A stretch of 64,000 bases of DNA from Erythroxylum novogranatense. Lineage: Eukaryota > Streptophyta > Magnoliopsida > Malpighiales > Erythroxylaceae. The notes beneath the pieces were generated by a model. The model was not told where the DNA came from, searched no databases, and saw only the letters and a program-made list of their open reading frames with translations. Both the position numbers and the translations under genes were made by a program. How positions within the stretch are numbered: position 1 is the first letter of the stretch; each line of letters opens with the position of its first letter. The stretch is from the NCBI GenBank assembly GCA_029891385.1, contig CM057228.1, forward strand, positions 67,617,523 to 67,681,522, given 5' to 3'. This document shows positions 10,466-22,000 of the stretch, piece by piece.

Positions 10466-13093
10466 GGTGGCTGTCGTTTTTGTTAAGGGAGCCACGACAC
10501 TTGAGCAAATAAGAAGGAAAAGAAGAGAAATAAAAGAAGAGAAGAGAGGAGAAGGTTCGGCTATGGAGAAGAAGAGAGAGAAGTGAGAGTTTTCGATTTT
10601 TCCAAGCTTCCAAGAAGGGCTTGAGAGATGATTCAAGAAGGAAAAGGGTGGAGAATGAAGAGAGCTCCATCATGAATCAAGAAATCCGAAAATTTGAGGA
10701 GAAATGAGGTAAGAGGAAATTTCGAGCTTTGAGATTTTCTTGAGTTTTTGGTTGTTTTAGCATGATAATGATATGGGTTTGTAGCTTATGAAGTCAATTT
10801 GAGAGATTGCTAAGTATGTTGGATCAACTTTAAATAATTGCGAATTGGGGTTTATGCCCAATTTTGAAATTTGGGGGTTTTGAAAATTGATGATTTAGAT
10901 AGTTTGATTTTATATGGAATTGGTGTTTTCTAAGTCCAATTTGAGTAATTAAGTGATTTATGATATTGAATTTGGGTGAATTGGTTTAGGTCAAATTTGA
11001 GAATCGGAGATTTTAGAAATTCTTGCTTTAGAAAGCTTGGAAATATGATGATTATGAGTTTCCTATAGTTAATTTTGTGACTTATGCAAATTATGATGTT
11101 AAATTGTGGTGATATTGCTTTAGGGAATTTTAAATTGGAAGGAAGAAAGAAGAAATGGTCAAATTGGAGCTTGGAACAAGTTTCTGGCATTAATTTGAGG
11201 TGGGTAGCATATTTATATTTTGATTTGTAAGCTATATACGAATTTTCGAAAATTAAAGAAAGTAAAAATTGGGTTTTTGATAAATTATCGTTTTTGTAAA
11301 TGTTTGAAAAAAATGTTGATTAATGTTTGAAATTTTGATTTCTGAATGATTTCTAAAAAATTATTACAAGCTTAAATTCATTGTTTCAAATGATTTGATA
11401 AATCGATAGAAATTTATGAAAATTCATTTGTTATGAATGCATTGATACATTATGCAAAGTTTGAAATCATTGATTGACTGACTTAATTGATTGAATTGTA
11501 TGCGATTGATTGAATTAATTGAATTGTATGAATTATGTGAAATTGTGAGTGTGAATGTGTCTAGTATGACATGCATGAAAATCAAGTTTCGAAATATGCC
11601 TTTGGGCATTCCGTTTTCAAGTGTGAATTATGTGATAAGTGGGTTTGGTTAGGTCCCTTTCGTGAGTCAGTGCACTGTCTCTATTTGTTTAAAGCCTTCT
11701 CCCGGCTGCCCGCTAGAGGCACTGGAGTTCCGATTTTGGACTCCCTTCACGGCTACACTGGACCGCAATGCGGAAAAGTATAGTACGTTCTGTTCACGGC
11801 TTCACAGGATCGCTATGCGGGAATGTGCAGTACGTTCCGCTTTGGACCGACACAAATCGTTTGATATGTTTTATGTGTTTGATTTGTGATTTTTTGATTT
11901 GTGCTTTTATGTGATTGCATTCATGTTTATGAAAAAAATGGAATTTACTTTTAAAAGTTTGAAAAAAATAAAAAGATTTGAGGAAAATGTTTGAAAAGTT
12001 GCAAAGTTTGAAAAATAAGCCTTATGGAAAAAGTTTATGAAAAATGATGTCTGCTTATTTTTTAATTTATAAATGTTTTATCCACTGAGCCGTCGAGCTC
12101 ACCCCCCTTTCATCCTCATCTCCAGGTTTCGAGCAAGAGATCGGATGAAAGAAATTCACGTCGTCTGTTCGTTTTTTTTTCTATTTGTAAATTGTGTATT
12201 TGAGATTTTGGACAAGTTTTGTAAATGGCTTGAATTGCCATTAAGGTTTTGTAAGTAAGTGATTATGATGTATATCGAGCATATATTTCAGAATATATGA
12301 GGATTACAAATTGGTGTATATATTTGAGTATGGTGAATGTGATTTTGGGAATTGTGTAATTCATAAATGATTAGGTTGTGTTTTGATTGTGTTAAGCTTT
12401 CGTATATTGCTTATGAATGGGAATTGAATATAAGCATGATTTGAAATACTGCTTTGTATTTGAGTTGGGATTCCGGACGGGGTGTCCGATGATACTGATT
12501 TTTGTGTGAGAATTATAGAAGTGTTTTTAAACCCTCGCAAGTTTTGGGTTTTATGAAAATCAGTCGTAATGCTGCCGAAATTTTATTAGATAATAAGTTT
12601 GAAGAAAGAATAAAAATAAGATTAAGATGTTTGAGGATGGTCTATGGGTTTTGTATGATTGTATAAGTATTGAAGGATGATTTTGCAAAGATGGGAAAAA
12701 ACGTTTGTTTAGTTTGTGATGAAATAAAATGAATATCAAAGAAAAAGAAAAAAAGAAAAAGAAAAAAACATACCGGACTTTTGGATAGTCTAGGTTTGCA
12801 GCGCGATAAGTTTTCTATACTTTGTGGTTCCAACGGATGTTGGAATTTGTTTCAGTTCGATGGATCCATTCGTTTATCTGCTTTGATTCGCTTCACTTTC
12901 GTTTTTGTCTTATTCTTTCTACTTCGTATTCATTTGTTTCGATACTTTCACCTTTCACTTTTCGTCTCCGCTTTCCGCTTCGCTTCGTAATCTGATTTGT
13001 TCTTCGCTCTGCTTTTGTTCGTTCCGCCTCTTTGTTTCCGTTTTTATTTCCGCTTTTCTAGTTGGGATCCGGTCTCCGGATCGGGTCCTAACA

Positions 13094-14424
13094 CAAGGGT
13101 TTTATCAAGAAGAAGGTCTTGATTATAATGAGACATATGCACCTGTGGCTCGATTGGAGGCAATCAGACTACTATATGCCTTTGTATCGCACAAGAGGAT
13201 CAAATTAAATTAAATGGATGTCAAAAGTGCGTTTCTAAATGGCTACATCCAAGAGGAGGTTTATGTCAAACAACCACTGGGTTTTAAAGATCATGAACAT
13301 CCGGATTATGTCTACAAGCTCAAGAAAGCACTTTATGGATTAAAGCAAACACCTAGGGCATGGTATGAAAGGTTAAGTACTTTTCTAACTCAAAATGGTT
13401 ACATTCGTGGTAAAATTGATAATACTTTGTTTATAAAACATGTTGATCAAGATATGCTAATTTGTCAAATATATGTTGATGATATTGTTTTTGGTGCTAC
13501 TAATGAATTTTTGTGCAAAGAATTTAGTGATCTCATGCAAAGTGAATTTGAAATGAGCATGATGGGAGAACTCAAGTTCTTTCTTGGGTTGCAAATCAAG
13601 CAATATGAAAATTGCATCTTCATTCACCAATCTAAATATACCAAAGAGCTTCTAAAGAAGTTCAACATGGAAGGATGCAAAGTAGCAGCAACACCAATGA
13701 CATCAAATCTGGTCTTGGAAAAATCTGAACATGAAGAAGATGTTGATCAAAAACTTTATAGAGGTATGATCGGTTCTCTTTTATATTTAACCGCATCTAG
13801 ACCAGATATTATGTTTGCTACGTGTCTGTGTGCTAGATTTCAATCTTGTCTCAAAATTTCTAATTTGAGTGCTTGCAAAAGAATTTTTAAATATCTGAGT
13901 AAAACTGTTAGTCATGGTTTATGGTATCCTAGTTGTGAATATTTTGACTTGTATGCTTATAGTGATGCTGACTATGGTAGTTGTAGGGTAGATAGAAAAA
14001 GTACTAGTAACTTATGTCATTTTTTAGGTTCATCTTTGATTTCTTGGGCTAGTAAAAAACAAGTTAGTGTAGTCATTTTCACTGCTGAATCTGAATATGT
14101 AACAGCTGGAAGTGCATGTGCCCAAGTTCTTTGGATTAAACATCAATTGCTTGATTATGGTATTGTTGTAAAAATATTCCAATTTATTGTGATAATACCA
14201 GTGCAATTTGTTTGAGTAAAAATCCAATTTTGCATAATAGAACAAAGCATATAGAAATTAGACATCATTTTATACGTGATCATTGTTTGAAAGGTGACAT
14301 TTGTTTGAAACATGTATCTACTAATGATCAATTAGCTGATATTTTTACAAAACCTCTTAAAGAAGAATTGTTTGTGAACATTAAATTGAGACTTGGTATG
14401 TGCGATTTGAATTCTATTGGTTGA
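13094..14424 (+). pseudogene. Copia pol remnant: reverse transcriptase and RNase H
   Basis: The frame begins mid-RT at QGFYQEEGLDYNETYAPVAR. Next come the RT block MDVKSAFLNG, the YVDD active site (IYVDDIVFGA, near 13470), the SKYTKELLKKF region, and RNase H motifs (YSDADYGSC and ESEYVTAGSA). After the frameshift come TKHIEIRHHFIRDH and LADIFTKPL near the end. It would copy element RNA into DNA. An in-frame TAA at 13211-13213 replaces the usual Gln just before MDVKS. A frameshift near the A run at about 14168-14173 separates the frame ending at 14215 from the frame ending at 14424. The start is missing because family A inserted here. Sequence style (EFEMSMMGELKFFLGLQIKQ) fits the Sirevirus lineage. 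Confidence 0.9.
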
Positions 14425-15063
14425 TTGTAATTCTATGCACACATTAGCACAACAAAATGGTCAAGATATTAGAAAAATATGCAATTCCATCTGAGAATAC
14501 ATCATCATGATCTACACTTAGGCTAAAATGTGATTTATTTGGAGTTTAGCAATATTCCAGTCGACTAATTGGAGTTTAAGTCGACTGAGGTTGAGGAATT
14601 AGTCGAGTTATTCTGATTTTCCAGTTGAAGTATTATAGTTATAGTCGACTAATAGTCTTCGACTAGTCGACTAATACACATATTTTTTCCAACCAGTCGA
14701 CTAATCCTTTTCGACGAGTCGACTAGTTTTATGTCAGACAACCCCCACTCTTAATTTTATTAGTCGACTAATGCCCTACCAGTTGACTATAAGTCATCTG
14801 AGTCTTCTTTAAAAACTCAATTTCTCCCCAAATCTCTGAAAAGCTATCATCTTCTCCTTCGAAAACCCTTCTTCCTAGTCGACTATTATCCCCTGATTTC
14901 TTCAAATCCAACATACCCATTCTCAATCTTTTTCCAAAAACACTAAACCCTCTTATCAATCCTTCAAATCATCCTCCTTCCTCTGAAACTTCATTCACAA
15001 CATTCCAAACTCTAACCTTCAATAACCTCTCCTTTTCTCTCATAAATCCTCCAATCCTTCAAC
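14425..15063 (+). other. Non-coding spacer between pol and envelope-like ORF
   Basis: About 640 bp without a plausible gene. The first half carries the AGTCGACT palindrome cluster. The second half is C/T-rich on the plus strand and leads into the ATG at 15064. Confidence 0.6.
14559..14884 (+). repeat. AGTCGACT palindrome cluster 1
   Basis: Exact AGTCGACT octamers start at 14559, 14579, 14643, 14665, 14695, 14717, 14762 and 14877, with one-base variants near 14601 and 14780. Most sit in the longer palindrome TAGTCGACTA. A random octamer would occur about once per 65 kb, so eight in 330 bp is not chance. Sireviruses are known to carry clustered palindromic repeats in non-coding regions, and this looks like the family's own version. 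Confidence 0.85.
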
Positions 15064-16369
15064 ATGCCTCCACGAAAATCAAGTGGTAAAAGCAAAAAGG
15101 CAGCAACCCCTTCACAAGGTCCACGAGTGCGTGGGTCGTCTTCCAGGGGCGGTGTTAAAAGAGAAAACGAGGAGATTGAGTCTTGGTTTGTTTCAAGAGA
15201 AGCATAAATTCTATATTATCAGGTACTGAAAAATGAAATTCTCATCCCTTTTATGCGGTTTGATTGGGTTGAGTTAAATCATAGTGAATTTGTGGAGTTA
15301 TTTACTGAAATTACAAGCCTTGGATTGAGCTATTTTTTGGGGTATACGGATAATATTTATGAAGATATGGTAAGAGAATTTTATGCCAATCTTGTGGTAA
15401 TTAGAAGTAATGTGGATACTGGAGTGCATTTGAAATCTACTATTCAAGGCAGAGAACTTTTTATCTGTGAAGAAAATATGTCAATTTGGTTTCAGTTGCC
15501 TAAGGGTGGAGTTAGGCCTAGAGCTTCATTCTTAGATTTGGATATTTTGAGACATGAGGGTTGAGATACTGATGAGGAAGCTGAAGATAATTTTGGCTAT
15601 ACTGAAGAGAAGGGTGATGAGTTACTTGTTAGACTGTGTTCTGATCACTCACCACCTCATAAGGCAATGGATTTGCCACTGAATTATAGGTTATTACATT
15701 ATGCTATTAATCGTGTGGTTTATCCAAAGAAAGCAAGTAATAATCACATTACATCGTTAGATAAAGAAATTCTTTTGCACTTGGAAGAAGTGAGGAAAAT
15801 CAATTTTCCAGGTCCAATTATTCAGATGATGCGAAAAAAAGGCGAATCTATTAAAAGGTGAGCTTAAAGGAAAAACAGGGAAGCATAAAGGAATGCCATA
15901 TGGAGCCTTGATAACTCACATTGCTAAGTTGCAAAAATATAATGTGATTTCTTATGATCATTATCCTTATCCATCGAGTTGGCGATTTACTCCTTACAAT
16001 CTCCGAAATATGAAGCTGGTCAAAACAGTTGAGAAAGGATGGGTGTATTCGTATCATGTGGAGAAGCTTGGTTTGGCTTTGGAAAGTGAACAAATGCCTA
16101 GGAGGCAACGTTCTAAGAGGGCCGGTGATCGTCCTAGCAGCTCAAGACTAAGTAGTGTGCGACAGAGTGAGGTATCTTAAAACGAACTTCAGGAGATTTG
16201 AGATCAAATGGAAGAATTAAATGATCGTGTTGATGATCAACAAAGTATGCTCATGCGATTGGAGAACAGTGTTGATGATCAACGAAGTATGCTCACACGC
16301 TTGGAGAAAAGCATTAAGAAAATTTTTGATAAGTTAGGTTGTAGACATGATGATGCTTCTTCCTCCTGA
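15064..16369 (+). pseudogene. Sirevirus envelope-like ORF, broken
   Basis: Begins MPPRKSSGKSKKAA, a basic N-terminus. The frame is stopped by TAA at 15205, continues in frame from 15208, and meets TGA near 15562. It resumes (MDLPLNYRLLHYAINRVVYP) and shifts frame near the A7 run at about 15834-15840. It then continues to further stops at 16178 and 16199 and ends at TGA 16367-16369. The segment around DMVREFYANLVVI resembles the plant transposon domain often annotated as Transposase_32. The C-terminus has two near-identical heptad-like units (VDDQQSMLMRLE and VDDQRSMLTRLE), suggesting a coiled coil. Sirevirus envelope-like genes sit in this position. Whether they encode a true envelope protein is unknown, and no clear membrane segment is visible here. 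Confidence 0.68.
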
Positions 16370-16816
16370 TGGTTGTTGAATTTTCTTTAGACCAATATTT
16401 CATAGTATGCTCTTCGTACTATTTGTAATTTTCATTTTGTGTTGAAATTGCTACTTGAGACCATGGACATGTGTGTTTTGATAGTTTGCTCCTTTATTAA
16501 TGTGATAGTGATTTTTGTTGGTTTGTATTAATTATTTTGACTATGACAAAAAGGGGGAGTACTATGTGTTAAAATTGTTTTGGCTTATATAGATCATAAC
16601 ATGTTTTCCAATCTATCTTGATTTGAAATTAAAATTATGGATTATACTAATTTTATGAATTTGATTTTGCAAGGTTATTGAATTCATTGATTTATATGAT
16701 TGAGGGGGAGACAATCTAACTAAAAAGACAAGGCATAGAAACCTTGATCAATGTTTCTTTGCTTTCATTTCTTAAACAATTTCTAAATGTTTTGTCATTA
16801 TCAAAAATGGGGAGAT
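16370..16816 (+). other. 3' untranslated region and polypurine tract of the Copia element
   Basis: No gene. Two G-rich purine stretches (AAAAAGGGGGAG near 16548 and GAGGGGGAGAC near 16703) precede the purine tract AAAAATGGGGAGAT at 16803-16816 that abuts the LTR. Multiple upstream purine tracts are common in Sireviruses. Confidence 0.7.
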
Positions 16817-17899
16817 TGTTAGACCAATAGTGGTTGACAAATTAAATCCTTTTATGTTTTGATAATAATAAAATGTATAGAATTTGTTAAGAAATTATTT
16901 CAGGTGTTTTGGATTGAAATTTAAAGATTTGTTGTGAAATCAAGATGGAAATTATCTTCAACGTGCTAGAGATATTCAAACATGAAGATTATGGGAAGAT
17001 TTTGTTAAATCTATCCGTTGGAGTCAGCACCAGTTGAGTAACATATCACAAGTCGACTAATAAATTCAGATATGTCAAATGGGACATGAAACAAGTCGAC
17101 CAACATGTGACAAGTCGACTATTAATCAGCTGGATAGGTGTACTAGTCGACTATCATTACACTAGTCGACTATTCAAAAAGCAGAGATGAAACTTGCATG
17201 AAAAAACGTTGGCACTAGTCGACTATAACATCTCGACTAGTCGACTATCAGGTGGAGCTGAACAAAATTTGTCTAGATCAATCACAAATGGAAAGGAAAT
17301 AATTTTGCAACGTCTATGAGTAATCAGCAACGGCTAAAAAAAGATCTCCAATGACTATATTCATCTGGAAGTCTGCAAATAAATAGCGGACGATCAAATG
17401 ATCGAGTAGTGAAGTCCAAAAGTAAAAGCATGCAACTATTGTTCGTAATTTGCTCTCATTTTGCTCTTAGCTTCTTCTAAATCTGTACTGAGCATTATTA
17501 ATTCATTTTTATCTTTGTTATTATTGTGAGTTGAGTGATAGGTGAAAAATCACTTGTGAGGTATGATTTGTGCCAAAAAACAAGTCGATTGTGAGGCGTA
17601 GATTGAGCTGGAAGTCAAGTTGTATTGAAAAGTTCACATTAAACTAAAAAGTGTATAGTAAAGTGTTTTGACAAAATCTTAAGTAGAAGTTTAGGTAGAA
17701 GACGTAGGTCTTAGCACCGAACCTCTATAAAAACAGTGTTTGCCTCTCTTCCCTATTCTTTGCACTTAAATTTGTTTAATTGTTTTGTGTGTATTAACTT
17801 CTGGTTTTCTTGTAGAATTTTACGAAAAAGGTTCAAAGATCTATTCAATCTCCTCTTCTAGATCGTTTACAAAATTTAGGTATAGGTGCAGGATCAACA
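16817..17899 (+). repeat. 3' LTR of the Copia element (about 1083 bp)
   Basis: Starts TGTTAGACC directly after the purine tract. The end is placed at GGATCAACA, which mirrors the start as an inverted TGTTG/CAACA. The partner LTR is outside the window, so the right end is a best guess and no target duplication can be checked. Confidence 0.65.
17051..17246 (+). repeat. AGTCGACT palindrome cluster 2, in the LTR
   Basis: Exact AGTCGACT at 17051, 17113, 17145, 17164, 17217 and 17239, plus the variant AGTCGACC at 17094. Same motif as cluster 1, which lies 2.2 kb upstream in the same element. Confidence 0.85.
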
Positions 17900-19008
17900 A
17901 GTATTAGCTAGTGTAAATTCAATAGGAGAATATAGGTTTGGGCTAATATTAAGCACAATAAAATTGTATGTATCAAAACTTGGAAATAACTCAATTGAGG
18001 AATTAGTGAAAAATACAGACTTATCTGCCATTTGGTCATAGAAGGCATGTTGGATAATATTCGAGAATATGGCCAAAATTGTGCATTGTATAGTAAGATA
18101 ATTTGCAACAATACGAGTAGTTTGATAACAATTCTTATAAAGTTGACCGTCAAATCCCTAATGTGAGGATCAAGTGGATGCAAAGGCAATTTTAGAATGT
18201 AGAACTTTGTCTAGACTAAGGTAAGTCTATAAAAAAACTGGGATGGATAGGGCAGACTTCAACTTCATATTCAAGTCAAAGAGGCTTAAGAACTTGAATG
18301 TTAGCCTAAAGTATTTGACTCCAAATTGGTTGAATTTGAAAACATCAATCAACCAACCATATTCACGTTTTAAATTATAAAGAGTAGTCCATAACTAGTA
18401 CTAGAAGAAATCCTATATTTTTGTTTTGTAGTATCGTAATCAACAAATTGAATATGAATAGATGAAATAAAGGTGTTAGCAATACTATTTGTTGATCAAG
18501 TGATTTTTATTAAGATGTGGATGGGCGGAAGACCGATAGTTGGGTGACTGGGAAGTGCAGCCTGAACAGGAGGAACAACGTCAAAGATTGTCGTGTTGAG
18601 ACTTGAGATGGGTGAGGTGGATCAGTGGAGACAAGAGGGGCAGGCGGAGTCTAGTTGATTACTTTGTACATGAGATTATATAAAGAATCCCTGTAAACGT
18701 AATTACGACTTTGGTGATTTCAGCAGCTAGTCTAGTCATACTCAATTATCACATCTTTTAGTATTTGTAAAAAGTATTAATTTATTAGTTTATGTGAATA
18801 TATTTTTATTTTTATATAAACACATTCAAACGAACTTGAAATGTTAGGAAAATAATACATGACACGTTTTCTTTATTTTTAAAAAAGAAAAGCCAAGTTT
18901 GCTTACAAAACTCCAAGTTTTAGCAGCAATTTCATGTGTTGAATAAAATTATAGTATCAGTATCAAATCAATCAATCACTTTCGTCTTGGTGACTGGTTC
19001 CTTGTGAA
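17900..19008. other. Intergenic region upstream of the FLOE1-type gene
   Basis: About 1.1 kb without a recognised gene. A minus-strand open stretch at about 17894-18189 matches no family I know. TATATAAA at 18813-18820 lies about 190 bp before the ATG and is a possible TATA box, which would give a 5' UTR of roughly 160 nt. Confidence 0.4.
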
Positions 19009-22000
19009 ATGGCATCTGGATCTTCAGGCCGGGGTAATTCTGGGTCTAAGGGATTCGACTTCGGTTCAGACGACATACTCTGCTCCTATGAGGACTACGG
19101 GAACAACCAGGACTCTTCCAATGGCACCCATGCTGATCCTGTGATGGCTATTTCTGATTCCACCAAGGTAAAATTAATCCTTCTGCTCCTAAAAGTCCAT
19201 CTGAATTGTTCTTTTTAATTGAGTGAAATGGAAGTTACTTTTTATTTTTTGTTTTAGTCATCAAACCCTAACAGCTAATATCAGTGAAATGAAAGTTGTT
19301 CTTATGCTTTAAACTTGAAGTCTTAGCTATTATCACTCTAGCGTTGGTCCACTGAAGTTAAAAACTGTTTTAGTAGACTATTAATATTTGATAATCACAT
19401 ATCTGATATTCAGCTTCAAGGAATCCACCACTCTGGCCGTATGGATTTGGCACTAGGAAAATTTAGTTGATGTTTTTGGCCGCAAACACTAAGCTTGTTC
19501 TTCTATATTTGATCTTTTTTTCTTACTGCTTCATTCAAATACATAAAATAGCCGAAAGACATTGGATACTTGGGATGATGCAGCGATTGAATTGCTTGAA
19601 ACGTCCCTGACCATTCTATCTCAATGCCATAAAGATTGAGTGACATGTTCCTTTTTTATTTCTTTTTCTTATGCAATCTGTTGGAATTAATCTTTATCAA
19701 AATAATTGGACAATTAATTTATTGTTTAACTTTAACCTGTCAAACAAATGATAAATTTGGAAAGTACTGCCTTTTCTTCATAGGAATCAGTAATTTTGAT
19801 GGTAGACAAATAGAGCAACTTCTAAATGGGAATTGCTCCAAATTTGTATTTTAGTGTTAAGTTTGAACTGATTTTTTATTACAGGAGCGAAATGTTGAAT
19901 GCTGCACTTTCCTGTCATGGAAGGCAATTGCAAGTTGCTTTTACTTTTTCTCACCTCTCGCTCCTTGAAGCATAACCCTGGTTTATGGGTTTATATTTTA
20001 TGTTCTGTTCTATATATAACATAAGTTGTATTCCTATCATCGTCCACTATCATTTATTATGATTGCTTGCTTTAAAGCAGGATTTGCTCAAAAACAGAAT
20101 GGCAAGATCATCTGTGTTTCCTGTTACTTCCTATAGTCAGCCAGAAGATTCTTTTTCCCATGATGTGATTTCTAATGTTGAGAAAAGTGTGAAAAAGCAT
20201 ACTGACATCCTCATGCATTTCCTTGAGGGGATCAGTTCACGCTTGTCCCAACTGGAATTGTATTGCTACAACCTAGATAAATCAATTGGAGAGATGCGAT
20301 CTGATTTAGTTCGTGACAACAGGGATGCCGACTCGAAGCTTAAATCTCTCGAGAAACATCTTCATGAGGTGAGTTGCTATGAATTTATGTTTATGTAGAA
20401 AGCTGTTGTTGGCATATTTCTGACTAGATGCCTTGCTGTATTTTCTGTTTATCTTCCTTGGCGTGGCATGCTGTGACTGTACTGGATGGTTTAAACTTAT
20501 GAAACTCAATTCTTTGTCATTTTGTTTACCCATAACTGAAATTATGTCGACAGGCTGATAGTACCTTTTCTTCCAAGCATAATGATTGCTTTCTTTATGA
20601 TTTTAGAACTTTCTGATGTTTGATTGTCGAATCTTAATTGTCCTGTGATTGCAAAACTATGTTCAAAGTGATTTCATTTATTCACATATTTTAATCTAAA
20701 TTCCCAAGCAAGCACGAAAATCATTTTTCAGAGGACTCATGTGTCATTCAAAATGGAATGTTATGTGACTGTCTACTACTTCTATACATTCTTCAGTTTC
20801 AAAGTAATTAGGGGTGTAATGATATGAAGACTGCAATGCAATTAATTTGTAATTTCTGGATGAATTATTTATTTTTTGAAATACTGGATTAAACGCTCAA
20901 TTTTCGCTTTTAAATATGAGTTTAAGATTTTATTTTATTACAACTAAATCCAAAATGCCCATGGGCAATTTTTCTGGAGAGACAAAACTTTTCCTTTTGT
21001 CTTCAGGCACGTGTTCTACCACTGCGGCCTTAAATTATTATCTTGTAACTCATTGTCACAGCGCCTTAATTTTCTATGGTGAGTATTTTCCATGGCCACT
21101 GTGTGAAAGGGATGAAGGGAATAAGGAAAACTGTGTTCATAACTTTCCTGTTGGCTCCCCTTTGAGGTGCTGTATGTTTCAGATGAAACATTTGTTTGCC
21201 AGCTGTGATGTAAATATGTTAGGAGCTACGGGGGTGAGAGGAAAGACAGGGGCTAGGAGGGTGATGTCAGAGTTAGTTAGAGTTGGGCTGAGGTGGCTAG
21301 GTGGTTAGAATAACCGAATATACTAGGGGACAGAGGAGAATAAAAGGAGGGGAGAAGAGAGAGTGAGGGAGAGGAGAAAATAGATAGAAGAAGAGTGACA
21401 GAAGGATTCAACCTTCTGAGGAGCAAACCAGCTCTGGTTAGTAAGGGAGGAGCGATTCTGCTCTGGTTAGGAAGGAATATTATATTCCTATACTGTAGTG
21501 GCAATACATACGCCACAACTATACTGCATTAATATAGTATAATTCTAGTATTCTGGGTTAGTGACCTAACAAAATAGTTTGTGATGTCCTGCTTACCTAG
21601 TCAATTTTAGGAGATGTTTTATGCATTATGAAATTATAAATGGAGGTGAAACTGAAGAAAGGAAAAGCTGGAGGTTTTGAGCCACTAGCAATAAGAAGGC
21701 TTCATGACATATTTTATCGCTAATTTTATGTGCTAGCTATAACACTTTTCCTTCATAAAATGAGCACTTGGGGTCCAAGGGTCCAATTTCTCACTGCATG
21801 TGTAGTGTAATTTATCCTCTACTTTATAGCTCAAATAGGAGTTGCTTATTGGCTAATCCTTGCTCTATATAGTCAGTACAGCCTGTTTGGGGCAAGCGTG
21901 CTAATTTGCCTGTGCCATTGGTAAGGCAATGCATGCTTGCCAATGCCATCCCAACCCTTCAATGGAAACATAGCAGCTCACCAGAGCCATTAGATGCCAT

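Larger units (their letters stand above)
1..13093 (+). mobile_element. Three-LTR tandem array of a non-coding gypsy-type element (family A)
   Basis: The same sequence of about 5.15 kb recurs with starts near 1, 5152 and 10295. Anchored on a tRNA-iMet-type primer-binding site (TGGTATCAGAGC) and a purine tract (AAGAGGGGGAGAAA), it resolves into LTR, internal, LTR, internal, LTR. The two complete LTRs are 4550 and 4551 bp, and the internal regions are 607 and 605 bp. No reading frame of retrotransposon type exists in any copy, so this is a non-autonomous element of the LARD kind with an unusually small internal region. The DNA just before the purine tract resembles the 3' end of chromovirus polyprotein genes, which suggests a Ty3/gypsy parent. 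The array ends inside a Copia RT gene at 13093, and its left end is outside the window. Unequal recombination between elements sharing an LTR is the simplest origin. Confidence 0.88.
8543..13093 (+). repeat. LTR A3, complete (4551 bp)
   Basis: Runs from TGTTGGACC to GGTCCTAACA. It is followed directly by in-frame Copia reverse transcriptase sequence at 13094, so this is the right border of the inserted array. TATA-like box at 10459-10465. No primer-binding site follows it. Confidence 0.88.
13094..17899 (+). mobile_element. Sirevirus-like Copia element, 3' part
   Basis: Contains the C-terminal half of a Copia polyprotein (RT and RNase H), a downstream envelope-like ORF, a purine tract and a 3' LTR. 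This order is typical of Sireviruses. The 5' half and 5' LTR lie to the left of the family A array, outside the window, because the array inserted into the RT region. Stops and frameshifts make it inactive. Clustered AGTCGACT palindromes lie in the 3' non-coding region and in the LTR. Confidence 0.85.

Noticed and set aside
1..13093. Satellite DNA with a 5.15-kb unit
   Set aside because: The primer-binding sites, purine tracts and LTR borders explain the periodicity as a retrotransposon array.
14768..14959. Minus-strand 63-codon frame
   Set aside because: It is antisense to the pyrimidine-rich spacer of the Copia element and carries no motif.
17894..18189. Minus-strand frames of 60 and 93 codons
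   Set aside because: They overlap each other in different frames, with no recognisable motif and no promoter or splice context.
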